DNA of 64,000 nucleotides from Kosakonia oryzendophytica. Its GTDB lineage: Bacteria; Pseudomonadota; Gammaproteobacteria; Enterobacterales; Enterobacteriaceae. Made by a program: the position numbers and the translations under genes. The stretch spans positions 71,556-135,555 of the forward strand of contig NZ_FMAY01000014.1 of NCBI RefSeq assembly GCF_900094925.1, given 5' to 3'. Below the pieces are notes generated by a model. The model was not told where the DNA came from. It did no database searches and saw only the letters and a list, made by a program, of their open reading frames with translations. Positions 40,702-48,896 of the stretch are shown one piece after another. Each line of letters begins with the position of its first letter. Position 1 is the stretch's first letter.

Positions 40702-42067
40702 ACGCCACCAGTTGCTGCATGACCTGGATAAAGGCAGACGTCATGCGCGTTTCGTGCACATGCCGCCCCTCTTCAATCACCCAACGTCCTCCCACCATGA
40801 CTCTTTTTATCGGGTTGGCCGCACAGGCAAAAATCCAGCGGTTCAGCCGTTCGCGATCGCCGGCAGTGGCCAGGAAAGGATCGCGGCTATCCAACAACAG
40901 CATATCGGCACGTTCGCCTGTCGCCAGTTGACCGATTGGCTGACCTAACGCCCTGCGCCCGCCCTGCAACGCCCCCTGATACAGCACATTACCGATATAA
41001 GGTTCGTCGGGCAGATGCAGAAGATTGCGCCGCCGCTGATTCAGGCGTTGACCGTACTCAAACCAGCGCAGATCTTCCGTAACGCTGACGCTAATATGGC
41101 TGTCGGAGCCAATTCCCCAGGCACCGCGCCGGGTAAGGTAATCCGCGCCGGGGAAAATACCGTCGCCAAGATTGGCCTCCGTGGTCAGACACAGACCCGC
41201 CACTGCACCGGATGCGGCCATCCTGCGCGTCTCTTCCGGCGTCACGTGCGTCGCATGGATCAGGCACCAGTGTTCATCCACCGGTTGATGGCGGTACAGC
41301 CACTCCACCGGGCGCAGCCCGGACCAGGCGACGCAGTCCTCCACCTCTTTTTGCTGTTCAGCGACATGAATATGTACTGGCTGTTTTTGCGGACTGGCCT
41401 CGAGTACCGTCTGCATCTGTTCCGGCGTCACCGCCCGCAGTGAATGGAAGCACAGCCCGGTACGCTGCATCGGTTCACTGGCAAGCTGTGCAGTAAGCGT
41501 TTCATGCAGCGCCAGATAGCCTTCGGTGTCATGAAGAAAACGGCGCTGCCCGGCAGAGGCTGCCTGCCCACCAAAGCCGGAATAACTATAGAGCACCGGC
41601 AGTAGCGTTAACCCGATGCCTGCGGTTTTAGCCGCCTGCGAAATACGCAGCGCCAGTTCTGCGGGGTGCGCGTAAGGTTTGCCACCGCGATCATGGTGTA
41701 AATAGTGAAACTCCGCCACAGAGGTATAACCGGCTTTCAGCATTTCGATATACAGATAGCTGGCAATCACTTCCAGTTGGTCCGGGCTGATTTTATCCAC
41801 CAGCCGGTACATCAAGTCCCGCCATGTCCAGAAGCTGTCCGCCGGATCGCCCACCACTTCGGTCAATCCCGCCATGGCGCGCTGAAAGGCATGCGAGTGC
41901 AGATTTGGCATCCCCGGCACCAGAAAACCCGCCAGCCGGATGTCGTCATCACCTGGCTGACTGTCGCTTTCCAGCGCACTGATCATGCCCTGTGCTGAAA
42001 CCGTGATCCTGACATTATTTGCCCAACCTTGCGGCAGCAATGCTTTTGCCGCGAAATAGACCGCCAT
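40700..42067 (-). CDS. hutF: HutF, formimidoylglutamate deiminase
   Basis: This 455-residue amidohydrolase converts N-formimidoyl-L-glutamate to N-formylglutamate and ammonia. The zinc-binding residues are visible in NLHSHAFQR, in HIHVAEQQ, in LIHATH and in GSDSH, the usual pattern for this deaminase group. The frame opens seven codons earlier, but ATG at 42067 with GGGG just before it fits better. It pairs with the deformylase HutG at 51826 to give the five-step hut route. It is divergent from hutC, with a HutC operator in the gap. Confidence 0.93.
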   Translation of the reverse strand: MAVYFAAKALLPQGWANNVRITVSAQGMISALESDSQPGDDDIRLAGFLVPGMPNLHSHAFQRAMAGLTEVVGDPADSFWTWRDLMYRLVDKISPDQLEVIASYLYIEMLKAGYTSVAEFHYLHHDRGGKPYAHPAELALRISQAAKTAGIGLTLLPVLYSYSGFGGQAASAGQRRFLHDTEGYLALHETLTAQLASEPMQRTGLCFHSLRAVTPEQMQTVLEASPQKQPVHIHVAEQQKEVEDCVAWSGLRPVEWLYRHQPVDEHWCLIHATHVTPEETRRMAASGAVAGLCLTTEANLGDGIFPGADYLTRRGAWGIGSDSHISVSVTEDLRWFEYGQRLNQRRRNLLHLPDEPYIGNVLYQGALQGGRRALGQPIGQLATGERADMLLLDSRDPFLATAGDRERLNRWIFACAANPIKRVMVGGRWVIEEGRHVHETRMTSAFIQVMQQLVA

Positions 42068-42095
42068 ATCCCCTCTCCGCGCAAACATTCACAAG

Positions 42096-42107
42096 ATGTA
42101 TATACAT
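42096..42107. promoter_or_regulatory. HutC operator between hutF and hutC
   Basis: ATGTATATACAT is a perfect palindrome containing the TGTATATACA core bound by HutC in Pseudomonas and Klebsiella relatives. A second half-site TATACATC lies at 42117-42124 after an AT run. Its position between the divergent hutF and hutC starts suggests repression of both, including autoregulation. Confidence 0.8.
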
Positions 42108-42173
42108 GTTTATATATATACATCTAATAGGGGGTAGAGTAAACTTTATCACTCATCAGGTGAGGATAGCGTA

Positions 42174-42935
42174 ATGGCGCAAAGCGACGTGTTTAAAACA
42201 GTGGCTGAAGAAGGGCATCTGGATCAGCCCGCCCCTTTCTATGAAAGGGTAAAAAGCATGATCAAAACCAATGTTCACAGCGGCGTCTGGCCGGTCAATT
42301 TCCGCGTACCATCCGAAAGTGAACTGGTCAGCCAGTTCGGCTACAGCCGCATGACCATTAACCGCGCCCTGCGCGAGCTGACCGCCGAAGGTCTGCTGGT
42401 GCGTATGCAGGGCGTCGGCACTTTTGTCGCCGAAGTGCGTGGGCAATCTGCGTTGCTGGAAATCAATAACATCGCCGATGAGATTGTCAGCCGCGGTCAT
42501 CGTCATCACGCCCGAGTGCTTGAACTCACCCAGTTGCATGCCGATGCCCAGCAAGCACTGGCATTTAACCTGCCAAAAGGCAGCCGTCTGTTCCACTCGT
42601 TGATCTGCCATTACGAAAACGGCGTACCGGTGATGCTGGAAGACCGATTGGTGAATGCGTTGATTGTGCCGGACTATCTACAGCAGGATTTTACCCGCAT
42701 CACCCCGAACGCCTACCTCTCCTCCATCGCGCCGATTGTAGAAGGGGAACACATTATTGAAGCGGTCAACGTGCCCCGCACGGAGTGCGCGTATCTGGAA
42801 ATTGATGAGCACACCCCTTGCTTACAGGTCAATCGCCGTACCTGGACCGGTCGGCAGGACAAAAAAATCGTCACCAGCGTGCGGCTGGTCTACCCAGGCC
42901 CACGCTACCGGCTGGAAGGAAGCATGCGCAAATGA
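42174..42935 (+). CDS. hutC: HutC, GntR-family repressor of histidine-utilisation genes
   Basis: This 253-residue regulator has an N-terminal winged helix-turn-helix (residues about 20-90; VPSESELVSQFGYSRMTINR) and a C-terminal UTRA ligand domain, the HutC subfamily. Urocanate is the known inducer of this group. TGTATATACA-type sites occur at three promoters in this cluster. It overlaps hutD by four bases (ATGA). Confidence 0.93.
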   Translation: MAQSDVFKTVAEEGHLDQPAPFYERVKSMIKTNVHSGVWPVNFRVPSESELVSQFGYSRMTINRALRELTAEGLLVRMQGVGTFVAEVRGQSALLEINNIADEIVSRGHRHHARVLELTQLHADAQQALAFNLPKGSRLFHSLICHYENGVPVMLEDRLVNALIVPDYLQQDFTRITPNAYLSSIAPIVEGEHIIEAVNVPRTECAYLEIDEHTPCLQVNRRTWTGRQDKKIVTSVRLVYPGPRYRLEGSMRK

Positions 42936-43501
42936 CCGTGCTGCTGTCCTACGCCGACTATGCAGAGATGCGCTGGAAAAACGGCCAGGGTGTTACCCGT
43001 GAAGTGTGTCGTTTTCCCGGAAGCGAAGCGTACGACTGGCGCGTATCGGTCGCCACCATTCGTGAGAACGGCGCATTCTCGCGTTTCTCTGGCTACCTGC
43101 GAAATATCAGCGTGCTGGAAGGCGACGGCATGTTCCTCACCCTCGACGGCCAACGCAGCGCACTGATCCCGCCTTTTCAGGCAACGGATTTTAACGGCGA
43201 CAGTGACGCATACTGCGAGGTGGTCGGCGGGCCGCTGCTGGATTTCAACGTTATCTATAACCCGCAAACCACACAGGCTGCCGTTCGCTGGGCGTGCGAT
43301 GGAGAGTGGGCGCATCCGCAAGGCACCCTGCTGCTGTTTAACGCCGGTGACGCACTGGATGTCGCCGTTAACGCACAATCATTTACCTTGCAGCATTACG
43401 ACAGCTTGTTGATCGATGCCCCGGCGACCCTCGCAGTCAACGCAGGCGCAGACACGCATTTCGCCTGCGTAACACTCCTCTCCCGCTCATCGCGGCGCTG
43501 A
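42932..43501 (+). CDS. hutD: HutD, cupin-type histidine-utilisation protein
   Basis: This 189-residue protein of the HutD/Ves family is a bicupin; characteristic blocks are MRWKNGQGVTREV and WRVSVATI near the N-terminus. In Pseudomonas HutD is thought to buffer urocanate levels. The frame opens earlier inside hutC, but ATG at 42932 overlapping the hutC stop gives the family length. It ends three bases from the convergent lyase gene. Confidence 0.9.
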   Translation: MTVLLSYADYAEMRWKNGQGVTREVCRFPGSEAYDWRVSVATIRENGAFSRFSGYLRNISVLEGDGMFLTLDGQRSALIPPFQATDFNGDSDAYCEVVGGPLLDFNVIYNPQTTQAAVRWACDGEWAHPQGTLLLFNAGDALDVAVNAQSFTLQHYDSLLIDAPATLAVNAGADTHFACVTLLSRSSRR

Positions 43502-43504
43502 CGT

Positions 43505-45067
43505 TTACCCATTCTCCGCTTCGTCGTTAATCAGCGCACAAAGCTGGCGACTCAACTCACCGCTGGCAATCAGATCGCGAACAGCGTGCATATCCGGATA
43601 GAGCGCCGTATCCGTTTCACGAAACGCCACCCGCTTACGCACCTGCGCCAACGTTAACTCCGTGCCGACGGATGCCCGCAGCGGGCGGTGGAACTCAATC
43701 GCCTGACAGGCACATAGCAGTTCAATCGCCACAATATCCACCGCATTCGCTACCGCTTGCCGTGCCTTACGCGCCGCCGACACACCCATGCTGATATGAT
43801 CTTCCTGCCCGGCGCAGGTCGATACCGTGTGCACGCTGGCGGGCGCAGCCAGACTACGGTTATCCCCGGCGAGCGCGGCTGCGACATAGGGCGGGATCAT
43901 CATCCCGGAATTGGCACCGCTTTTGCCCACCAGAAACGCGGGCAGTCCACTGAGATGCACGTTGGTGATCCGGTCTGAGCGCGCCTGTGAGGCCGTGCTG
44001 AGTTGGGCAATCGCCACCGCCAGCGCATCCAGCGCCAGTGCCAGCGGCGCGCCATGCCCGTTCCCCCCCGGCAACGTCACCAGTTCATCCGCTTCAATTA
44101 AAAATACCGGGTTATCAGTAACCGCATTGAGTTCGGTGGTCACGATATGGCGGCAATGCGCCAGTTGATCGCGCACCGCACCGTGGATCTGCGGAATGCA
44201 ACGCAGACTGAGCGCATCCTGTACCCGATGGTCGCGGTAGCGTTGAAGAATGTCGCTTCCCTGCAATAGGCGGCGCAAAATGCGCGCCGTTTCCTGTTGT
44301 CCGGCATGGGGGCGTAGCGCATGCAGTCGCGCATCGTAGCCGCGGGTGTTGCCTTTCAACGCTTCAAGGCACATGCCGCCCGCCATATCCGCGACCGGCA
44401 GCAACTGTTCAAAATCCCGCACCGCCAGGCAGGCCAGCGCGGTGATTTCGTATGTGCCACTGATCAGCGCATGCCCTTCACGCGGACCGGGAACACGGGG
44501 CGGGATCCCCGCCTTCGCCAGCGCATCGGCGGAAGGCAGCAACTGCCCCTGATACCAGCACTGCCCTTCGCCAAACAGGGATAAACCGATATGCGCGGTG
44601 GCAATCAGATAGCCAACGGAGCCGCCAGCCGGAGACCACGGAGTAACCTGCCGGTTCAGCATGAGTGCCATCCGCTGCGCCAGTTCCGCACTGACGCCGC
44701 TGCATCCTTGCAGCAACGATTTCAGCATCACCGCCATCATCGCCCGCACTTCCCGCACCGACAGATCTGCCCCCATGCCACAGGCATGGCTGCGCAGCAT
44801 ATTAAGTTGCATGCTGGCAATCTGATCCGCAGAGAGACGCTCGGTTACCAGATCTCCCACGCCGGTTGTCAGGCCATAGATCACGTCGCCACGGTTCATG
44901 GCGTTGTGGATATACCCGCTGACCGTATCCATGTACGACAGCGCATCAGGATCCAGCGCCACTGGTGCACCATCGGCAATACGCACCAGTTCATCAAGAG
45001 TCGTGGTGGCCCGGCCTAATGTCACCGCATCACGCTGTTGCGTGGAAGAAAAGGACGTTGTCGTCAT
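43505..45067 (-). CDS. hutH: HutH-like HAL/PAL-family lyase lacking the MIO triad
   Basis: This 520-residue protein is in the aromatic amino acid ammonia-lyase family. It keeps Tyr64 (IYGLTTGVGD), His94 (LRSHACGMG), Arg289 (LSLRCIPQ), Asn-rich NAVTDNP and Glu422 (AGQEDHISM). The site that should read SVGASGDLAPLAH instead reads SVGYLIATAH: three residues are missing, and no Ala-Ser-Gly exists to form MIO. The conserved Tyr of the PYSLRC motif is Leu286. The frame is intact. Known family: ergothionase works without MIO because trimethylamine is a good leaving group. Ordinary histidine deamination is therefore doubtful; a histidine-betaine lyase is inferred. It follows the ABC transporter genes after 14 bases. 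Confidence 0.85.
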   Translation of the reverse strand: MTTTSFSSTQQRDAVTLGRATTTLDELVRIADGAPVALDPDALSYMDTVSGYIHNAMNRGDVIYGLTTGVGDLVTERLSADQIASMQLNMLRSHACGMGADLSVREVRAMMAVMLKSLLQGCSGVSAELAQRMALMLNRQVTPWSPAGGSVGYLIATAHIGLSLFGEGQCWYQGQLLPSADALAKAGIPPRVPGPREGHALISGTYEITALACLAVRDFEQLLPVADMAGGMCLEALKGNTRGYDARLHALRPHAGQQETARILRRLLQGSDILQRYRDHRVQDALSLRCIPQIHGAVRDQLAHCRHIVTTELNAVTDNPVFLIEADELVTLPGGNGHGAPLALALDALAVAIAQLSTASQARSDRITNVHLSGLPAFLVGKSGANSGMMIPPYVAAALAGDNRSLAAPASVHTVSTCAGQEDHISMGVSAARKARQAVANAVDIVAIELLCACQAIEFHRPLRASVGTELTLAQVRKRVAFRETDTALYPDMHAVRDLIASGELSRQLCALINDEAENG

Positions 45068-45081
45068 CTTGCAGCCGTTCC

Positions 45082-45966
45082 TTACTTGCTCAGTTGGTGT
45101 TTAACCAGCCACTGGTGCGCCACATCATCAATGCTGGCGAACTCAGCAAGCTGTTCATTCATGGCAATCAGATCCTCGGTCGTCAATTGCGCGGAGATCG
45201 CATTCAGCGTGCTTTGAATGGTCGGGTTCAGCGTGGCGCTGGCGACAATAGGAACAATATTCTGTGCCGCAAACAGGTGTTTTGGATCATCAAGCGCCAC
45301 CAGGTGATCTTTTTTGATCTCCGGCGTAGTGGAGGTGAGATCCGCGACCTGGATCTGGTTGTTTTTCAATGCGGTCAGCGTCAACGGACCGGCGACATCC
45401 AGCACTTTAAAGCTTTTGAAATTCAGGCCGTAGACCTCGCGCAGGCCGGGAACGCCTTCATGGCGGGTTTTCCACTCCGCCGGGCCGCCAAGCACCAGCT
45501 CACTGGCAATCGGCTTCAGGTCATCGATGGTTTTCAGTTTGTACTTGTCGGCGGTCTTTTTCGTCACCGCAAGCACATCACTGTTCTGCGCCGCAGAGGT
45601 GTTCAGCATGCTGACATTTTTTGGCAGTTTCGTGGCCAGCGCTGTTGCCACCTCTTCCGAGCTGTGCGCGGTATTTTTCGCATCCAGATAGCTCAGCAGC
45701 GCGCCGCTGTACTCCGGGATAACATTAATAGAGCCATCAAGCAGCGCCGGAATATAGACTTCGCGACTGCCAATATTGAGTTTTTTCTCTACCGGAACGT
45801 TCTGCGCTTCCAGCGCACCGGCGTAAATGGTCGCCAGTAACTGGTTTTCCGGGAAATCCGCCGAGCCGATAATGACTTTCTGACCGGCGTCCGCAGCCCA
45901 GACAGAAGAAGCGACAGACAGCAGTGCGGCACTGAGCAACATAAGAGAGCGTTTCTGAACATTCAT
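45082..45966 (-). CDS. ABC transporter substrate-binding protein, OpuC/betaine type
   Basis: This 294-residue protein has an N-terminal signal peptide (MNVQKRSLMLLSAALLSVAS, cleaved near VWA-AD at residue 24) and an OpuAC-type binding domain: SADFPENQLLATIYAGALEA, LNIGSREVYIPALLDG and VIPEYSGALLSYL. This family binds betaines such as glycine betaine, choline, carnitine and, in the EgtU group, ergothioneine. No lipobox, so it is soluble in the periplasm. It lies between the permease genes and the HutH-like gene in a single operon. Confidence 0.9.
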   Translation of the reverse strand: MNVQKRSLMLLSAALLSVASSVWAADAGQKVIIGSADFPENQLLATIYAGALEAQNVPVEKKLNIGSREVYIPALLDGSINVIPEYSGALLSYLDAKNTAHSSEEVATALATKLPKNVSMLNTSAAQNSDVLAVTKKTADKYKLKTIDDLKPIASELVLGGPAEWKTRHEGVPGLREVYGLNFKSFKVLDVAGPLTLTALKNNQIQVADLTSTTPEIKKDHLVALDDPKHLFAAQNIVPIVASATLNPTIQSTLNAISAQLTTEDLIAMNEQLAEFASIDDVAHQWLVKHQLSK

Positions 45967-45999
45967 CGTGTTAACCTTCTGTAATTAAAGGACTAAGCA

Positions 46000-46680
46000 T
46001 CACTGGTTGTGGGTACGCCGGGAGATGCCTGGCGACACCACCACTTTCCCGACGAGCGAAAATAAGAGATCAATCATCAGTGCCAGCAGCGCGACGAGGA
46101 TCGCGCCGGCAGTCATTTGTGCGAAATCATTCGCCGCCCTGCCATCGATAATCAGCCGCCCGAGACCGCCAAGCGACACATACGCCGCGATGGTAGCGGT
46201 AGAGACGATTTGCAACGCCGCGCTGCGAATCCCAGAGAGGATCAGCGGCGCAGCACAAGGTAATTCCACCTGCATCAGCACCTGAAACGGGGTCAGGCCA
46301 ATGCCTTTCGCCGCATCATGCACACCGGGATCCACCGAGCGAATCCCCGCGTGTACGCCCAACGCCACCGGAGGCAACGCCAGAACCACCAGCACAATGA
46401 TGCAAGGCAGTACAAAGGCCATATCCGATTCGAAATAGCCCGCCAGCAGGATCACCAACAAAATAATCAGACCAAACGAGGGCAGTGAGCGCAGTGCGTT
46501 CGTCATCCCCATCAGGAGCGCCTCCCCTTTACCGGTATGCCCGGTATAGCACCCCACCGGGAAAGCAATGGCGATCGCAAATGCCAGCGCCGCTGCGCTA
46601 TAGCCCACATGCTGTAACAGCAGAGGCGCAATGCCGTCATCGCCGTACCAGTGGCTGGGATCGAAAAACCATTCAGACAT
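46000..46680 (-). CDS. ABC transporter permease, OpuC type (1)
   Basis: This 226-residue protein has six or so hydrophobic segments and the EAA-loop DAAKGIGLTPFQVLMQVELP that docks with the ATPase. It is of the proline/glycine betaine permease class (OpuCB/D, YehY-like). It is third in the transporter operon, with 33 bases to the binding-protein gene and three bases from the other permease. Together the two permeases should form the heteromeric channel. Confidence 0.9.
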   Translation of the reverse strand: MSEWFFDPSHWYGDDGIAPLLLQHVGYSAAALAFAIAIAFPVGCYTGHTGKGEALLMGMTNALRSLPSFGLIILLVILLAGYFESDMAFVLPCIIVLVVLALPPVALGVHAGIRSVDPGVHDAAKGIGLTPFQVLMQVELPCAAPLILSGIRSAALQIVSTATIAAYVSLGGLGRLIIDGRAANDFAQMTAGAILVALLALMIDLLFSLVGKVVVSPGISRRTHNQ

Positions 46681-46683
46681 TGC

Positions 46684-47328
46684 TCATCCCCTTTTAGGTT
46701 GCCAACGACTCAAGACGCGGGTTATCGCCACGACCAACGCATCAAGCACCAGGGCCAGCACGATACACAGCGCAATACCGGCGATAATTGGCGTGAGAAA
46801 CTGCAACTGAAAACCCTGCGTAAACAGCGATCCCAGTTGCGGCGCGCCAATCAGCGCTGCCACGGAGACAATACTGACGTTGGACACCACGGCGACGCGC
46901 AGGCCCGCGCCAATCACCGGTACGGCAAGCGGCAGATCGATTTGCAGAAACTGTTGCAGCGGCGTGTAGCCCAGCGCAGAAGCAGACTGCCGGGTCTCGG
47001 TCGGGACCGAATCCAGCCCGTCGCACACCGTCCTGACCAACAATGCAAAGCTGTAAATCGTCAACGCCACCACCACGTTGAGCGGATCGAGGATTTGCGT
47101 ATTCAGCAGCGGTGGCAACAGCACAAACAGCGCCAGCGACGGAATGGTGTATAGCAGGCCAAACAGATTGAGGATCATCGCTTTGACGCCCGGCAGGCTC
47201 TGCACCGCCCAGCCAACCGGCACGGCCAGTAGCAGCCCCATCATGATTGGCGTAATCGACAAGTAGCAGTGCCACAGCAACAGCGAGAGGATTCGGTCGC
47301 TCTGCGCCCACAGCCAGTCAAACCTCAT
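46684..47328 (-). CDS. ABC transporter permease, OpuC type (2)
   Basis: This 214-residue permease has about five membrane segments and an EAA-like loop QSASALGYTPLQQFLQIDLP. The run YTIPSLALFVLLPPLL resembles the OpuC family. It begins with a four-base overlap with the ATPase gene (ATGA) and ends three bases before the second permease, indicating co-translation. Confidence 0.9.
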   Translation of the reverse strand: MRFDWLWAQSDRILSLLLWHCYLSITPIMMGLLLAVPVGWAVQSLPGVKAMILNLFGLLYTIPSLALFVLLPPLLNTQILDPLNVVVALTIYSFALLVRTVCDGLDSVPTETRQSASALGYTPLQQFLQIDLPLAVPVIGAGLRVAVVSNVSIVSVAALIGAPQLGSLFTQGFQLQFLTPIIAGIALCIVLALVLDALVVAITRVLSRWQPKRG

Positions 47329-48422
47329 AGCGCCTCCTGGGTCAGCGACTTACAGGCATCCAGCACCTTTTCCAGCGACAGCGATCCCACCGGTCGGTGT
47401 TGTTCGTCGACCACCACAGCGCGATGACAGGGTGAACTTAACGCCGAGTCCAGCAGTTGACGCAGCGTGCCGCCCTGCGGCGAAAAAGTGGCACCCAGAT
47501 TGATGTTTTCCGGGGCAATAACCTCTACCTGCTGGTGGGTGTCGAACCAGCCGCAGGCTTTACCCTGCTGCGTGACCAATAACCAGCGTTGCGCACTGAC
47601 GCCGCACGCTTGTGAAAGAGATGCGCCTATTTCAACGGCAGGTTCCGCCTGAAGGGCTGGCAATGGCCCGGAAGCGTGAAAACTGAGTTTGCGATAGCCA
47701 CGATCGCGGCCGATAAAGTCCGCCACAAATTCGCTTTGTGGCGCATTCAGCAACTCTCCGGGGGTAGCCAGTTGCGCCAGCTTGCCGCCAGGTTTCAATA
47801 CCGCGACACGGTCACCCAGCTTCATCGCTTCATCAATGTCGTGGGTGACCATGATAATGGTCTTGCTCACCGCCTTCTGAATGCGCAGAAACTCCTCCTG
47901 CAACTGTTCGCGCACCACCGGATCGACCGCACTGAAGGGTTCATCCATCAGCATAAATTCCGGGTCGGCAGCCAGCGCACGCGCCACACCAACGCGCTGT
48001 TGTTGACCGCCGGAGAGCTGCCAGGGGTAACGTTTTGCCAGTTGCGACGCCAGCCCAACCACCTCCAGTAGCTCCCCCGCTCTGGCTCTGGCTTTGCTTT
48101 TGGTCGCACCGTTAAGGATGGCGGTGGTGGCGATGTTATCGAGGATGGTTTTATGCGGAAACAGCCCGGCATTCTGGATGACGTAACCAATGCGCCGACG
48201 CAGTTGCACCACATCCATTTGCGCGGTGGATTCACCGTTCAGCAAAATGGTGCCGGAAGAGGGTTCCACCAGCCGGTTGATCATCCGTAATGAGGTGGTT
48301 TTTCCGCAGCCGGACGGCCCCACCAGTACGGTAATTTTCCCTCCCGGCGCAACCAGGTTCAGGCCGTCCACCACAACGGTGCCGTCGTCATAATGCTTGG
48401 TCACATTATTGAAAGTAATCAT
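47325..48422 (-). CDS. ABC transporter ATPase with CBS domains, OpuCA/ProV type
   Basis: This 365-residue ATPase has Walker A (GPSGCGKTTS), signature (LSGGQQQRVG) and Walker B (FMLMDEPFSAVDP), and a C-terminal CBS region (from about residue 260) typical of betaine importers. It is first in the minus-strand unit: ATPase, permease, permease, binding protein, HutH-like lyase. A sigma-54 element and a HutC operator lie just upstream. Confidence 0.92.
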   Translation of the reverse strand: MITFNNVTKHYDDGTVVVDGLNLVAPGGKITVLVGPSGCGKTTSLRMINRLVEPSSGTILLNGESTAQMDVVQLRRRIGYVIQNAGLFPHKTILDNIATTAILNGATKSKARARAGELLEVVGLASQLAKRYPWQLSGGQQQRVGVARALAADPEFMLMDEPFSAVDPVVREQLQEEFLRIQKAVSKTIIMVTHDIDEAMKLGDRVAVLKPGGKLAQLATPGELLNAPQSEFVADFIGRDRGYRKLSFHASGPLPALQAEPAVEIGASLSQACGVSAQRWLLVTQQGKACGWFDTHQQVEVIAPENINLGATFSPQGGTLRQLLDSALSSPCHRAVVVDEQHRPVGSLSLEKVLDACKSLTQEAL

Positions 48423-48489
48423 CGCTACGCCTTATGGTCATCATGTGCCGCCAAAGAACAGGGCCGGGTAACAGGCCGTATGTATATCC

Positions 48490-48501
48490 TTGTATGTACA
48501 A
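48490..48501. promoter_or_regulatory. HutC operator at the transporter-lyase promoter
   Basis: TTGTATGTACAA is a palindrome differing by one base from the TGTATATACA core. It overlaps the transcription start expected from the adjacent -24/-12 element on the minus strand, so bound HutC should block initiation. A partial copy TGTATATCCT is adjacent at 48481. Confidence 0.7.
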
Positions 48502-48503
48502 CT

Positions 48504-48519
48504 TGCAAGCCATGTGCCA
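48504..48519 (-). promoter_or_regulatory. Sigma-54 promoter for the ABC transporter-lyase operon
   Basis: On the minus strand the sequence reads TGGCACATGGCTTGCA, a full match to the sigma-54 consensus TGGCAC-N5-TTGCA. The expected start is near 48493, about 70 bases before the ATPase start codon. Requires an enhancer-binding activator such as NtrC. Confidence 0.8.
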
Positions 48520-48684
48520 TAACGCCATTGCAACCATCACCATTTCAAATAAAAAGCATAAAAACAAAGTATTAAATCAATAAAGCATTCAAGACCTGTG
48601 AAAAAAACATATATTCAACTGTGTTGCCGCCTGTACCCGGCGCTCTTTTTTTGCACCTGAATCGCTCACAAATCTCCTCATCTC

Positions 48685-48699
48685 GCACAATAACGGTGC
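48685..48699. promoter_or_regulatory. NtrC-like enhancer site between the two hut promoters
   Basis: GCACAATAACGGTGC has the GCAC-N7-GTGC form of NtrC sites such as those at glnA. It lies about 120 bases upstream of the hutU start point and about 190 bases upstream of the transporter start, good distances for an enhancer. A weaker GCAC-N7-GCTC version is at 48653-48667. Confidence 0.55.
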
Positions 48700-48795
48700 A
48701 TAAAAACAGCAACAAATCAGATTGATAAACGCACACCAATAAAGATTTCTTTTTAACATGCTGTTTTTACAAGTAAATAAATAAAATGATCAAAG

Positions 48796-48811
48796 TGGCA
48801 CTGTATGTGCT
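48796..48811 (+). promoter_or_regulatory. Sigma-54 promoter for hutUIG
   Basis: TGGCACTGTATGTGCT has the invariant GG and GC ten bases apart; one of the two T before GC is G. The predicted start is near 48822, about 75 bases before the hutU ATG. A HutC operator covers this point. Confidence 0.75.
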
Positions 48812-48816
48812 TATCA

Positions 48817-48826
48817 TGTATATACA
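48817..48826. promoter_or_regulatory. HutC operator at the hutU promoter
   Basis: TGTATATACA, an exact palindromic HutC core, begins five bases after the -12 element and spans the expected transcription start. This mirrors the arrangement on the divergent promoter. Confidence 0.8.
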
Positions 48827-48896
48827 AGATAATGCAAAATGACATCGCCATTTCAGCGAGCATTTATTCCGCTAGCAAACAGAGAAGGTAAACCGC

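Noticed and set aside
43505..45067. Frameshift or assembly error as the reason for the missing MIO triad
   Set aside because: The frame is continuous, the gap is exactly three residues, both flanks align, and a second catalytic residue (the PYS Tyr) differs too, which points to a real subfamily.
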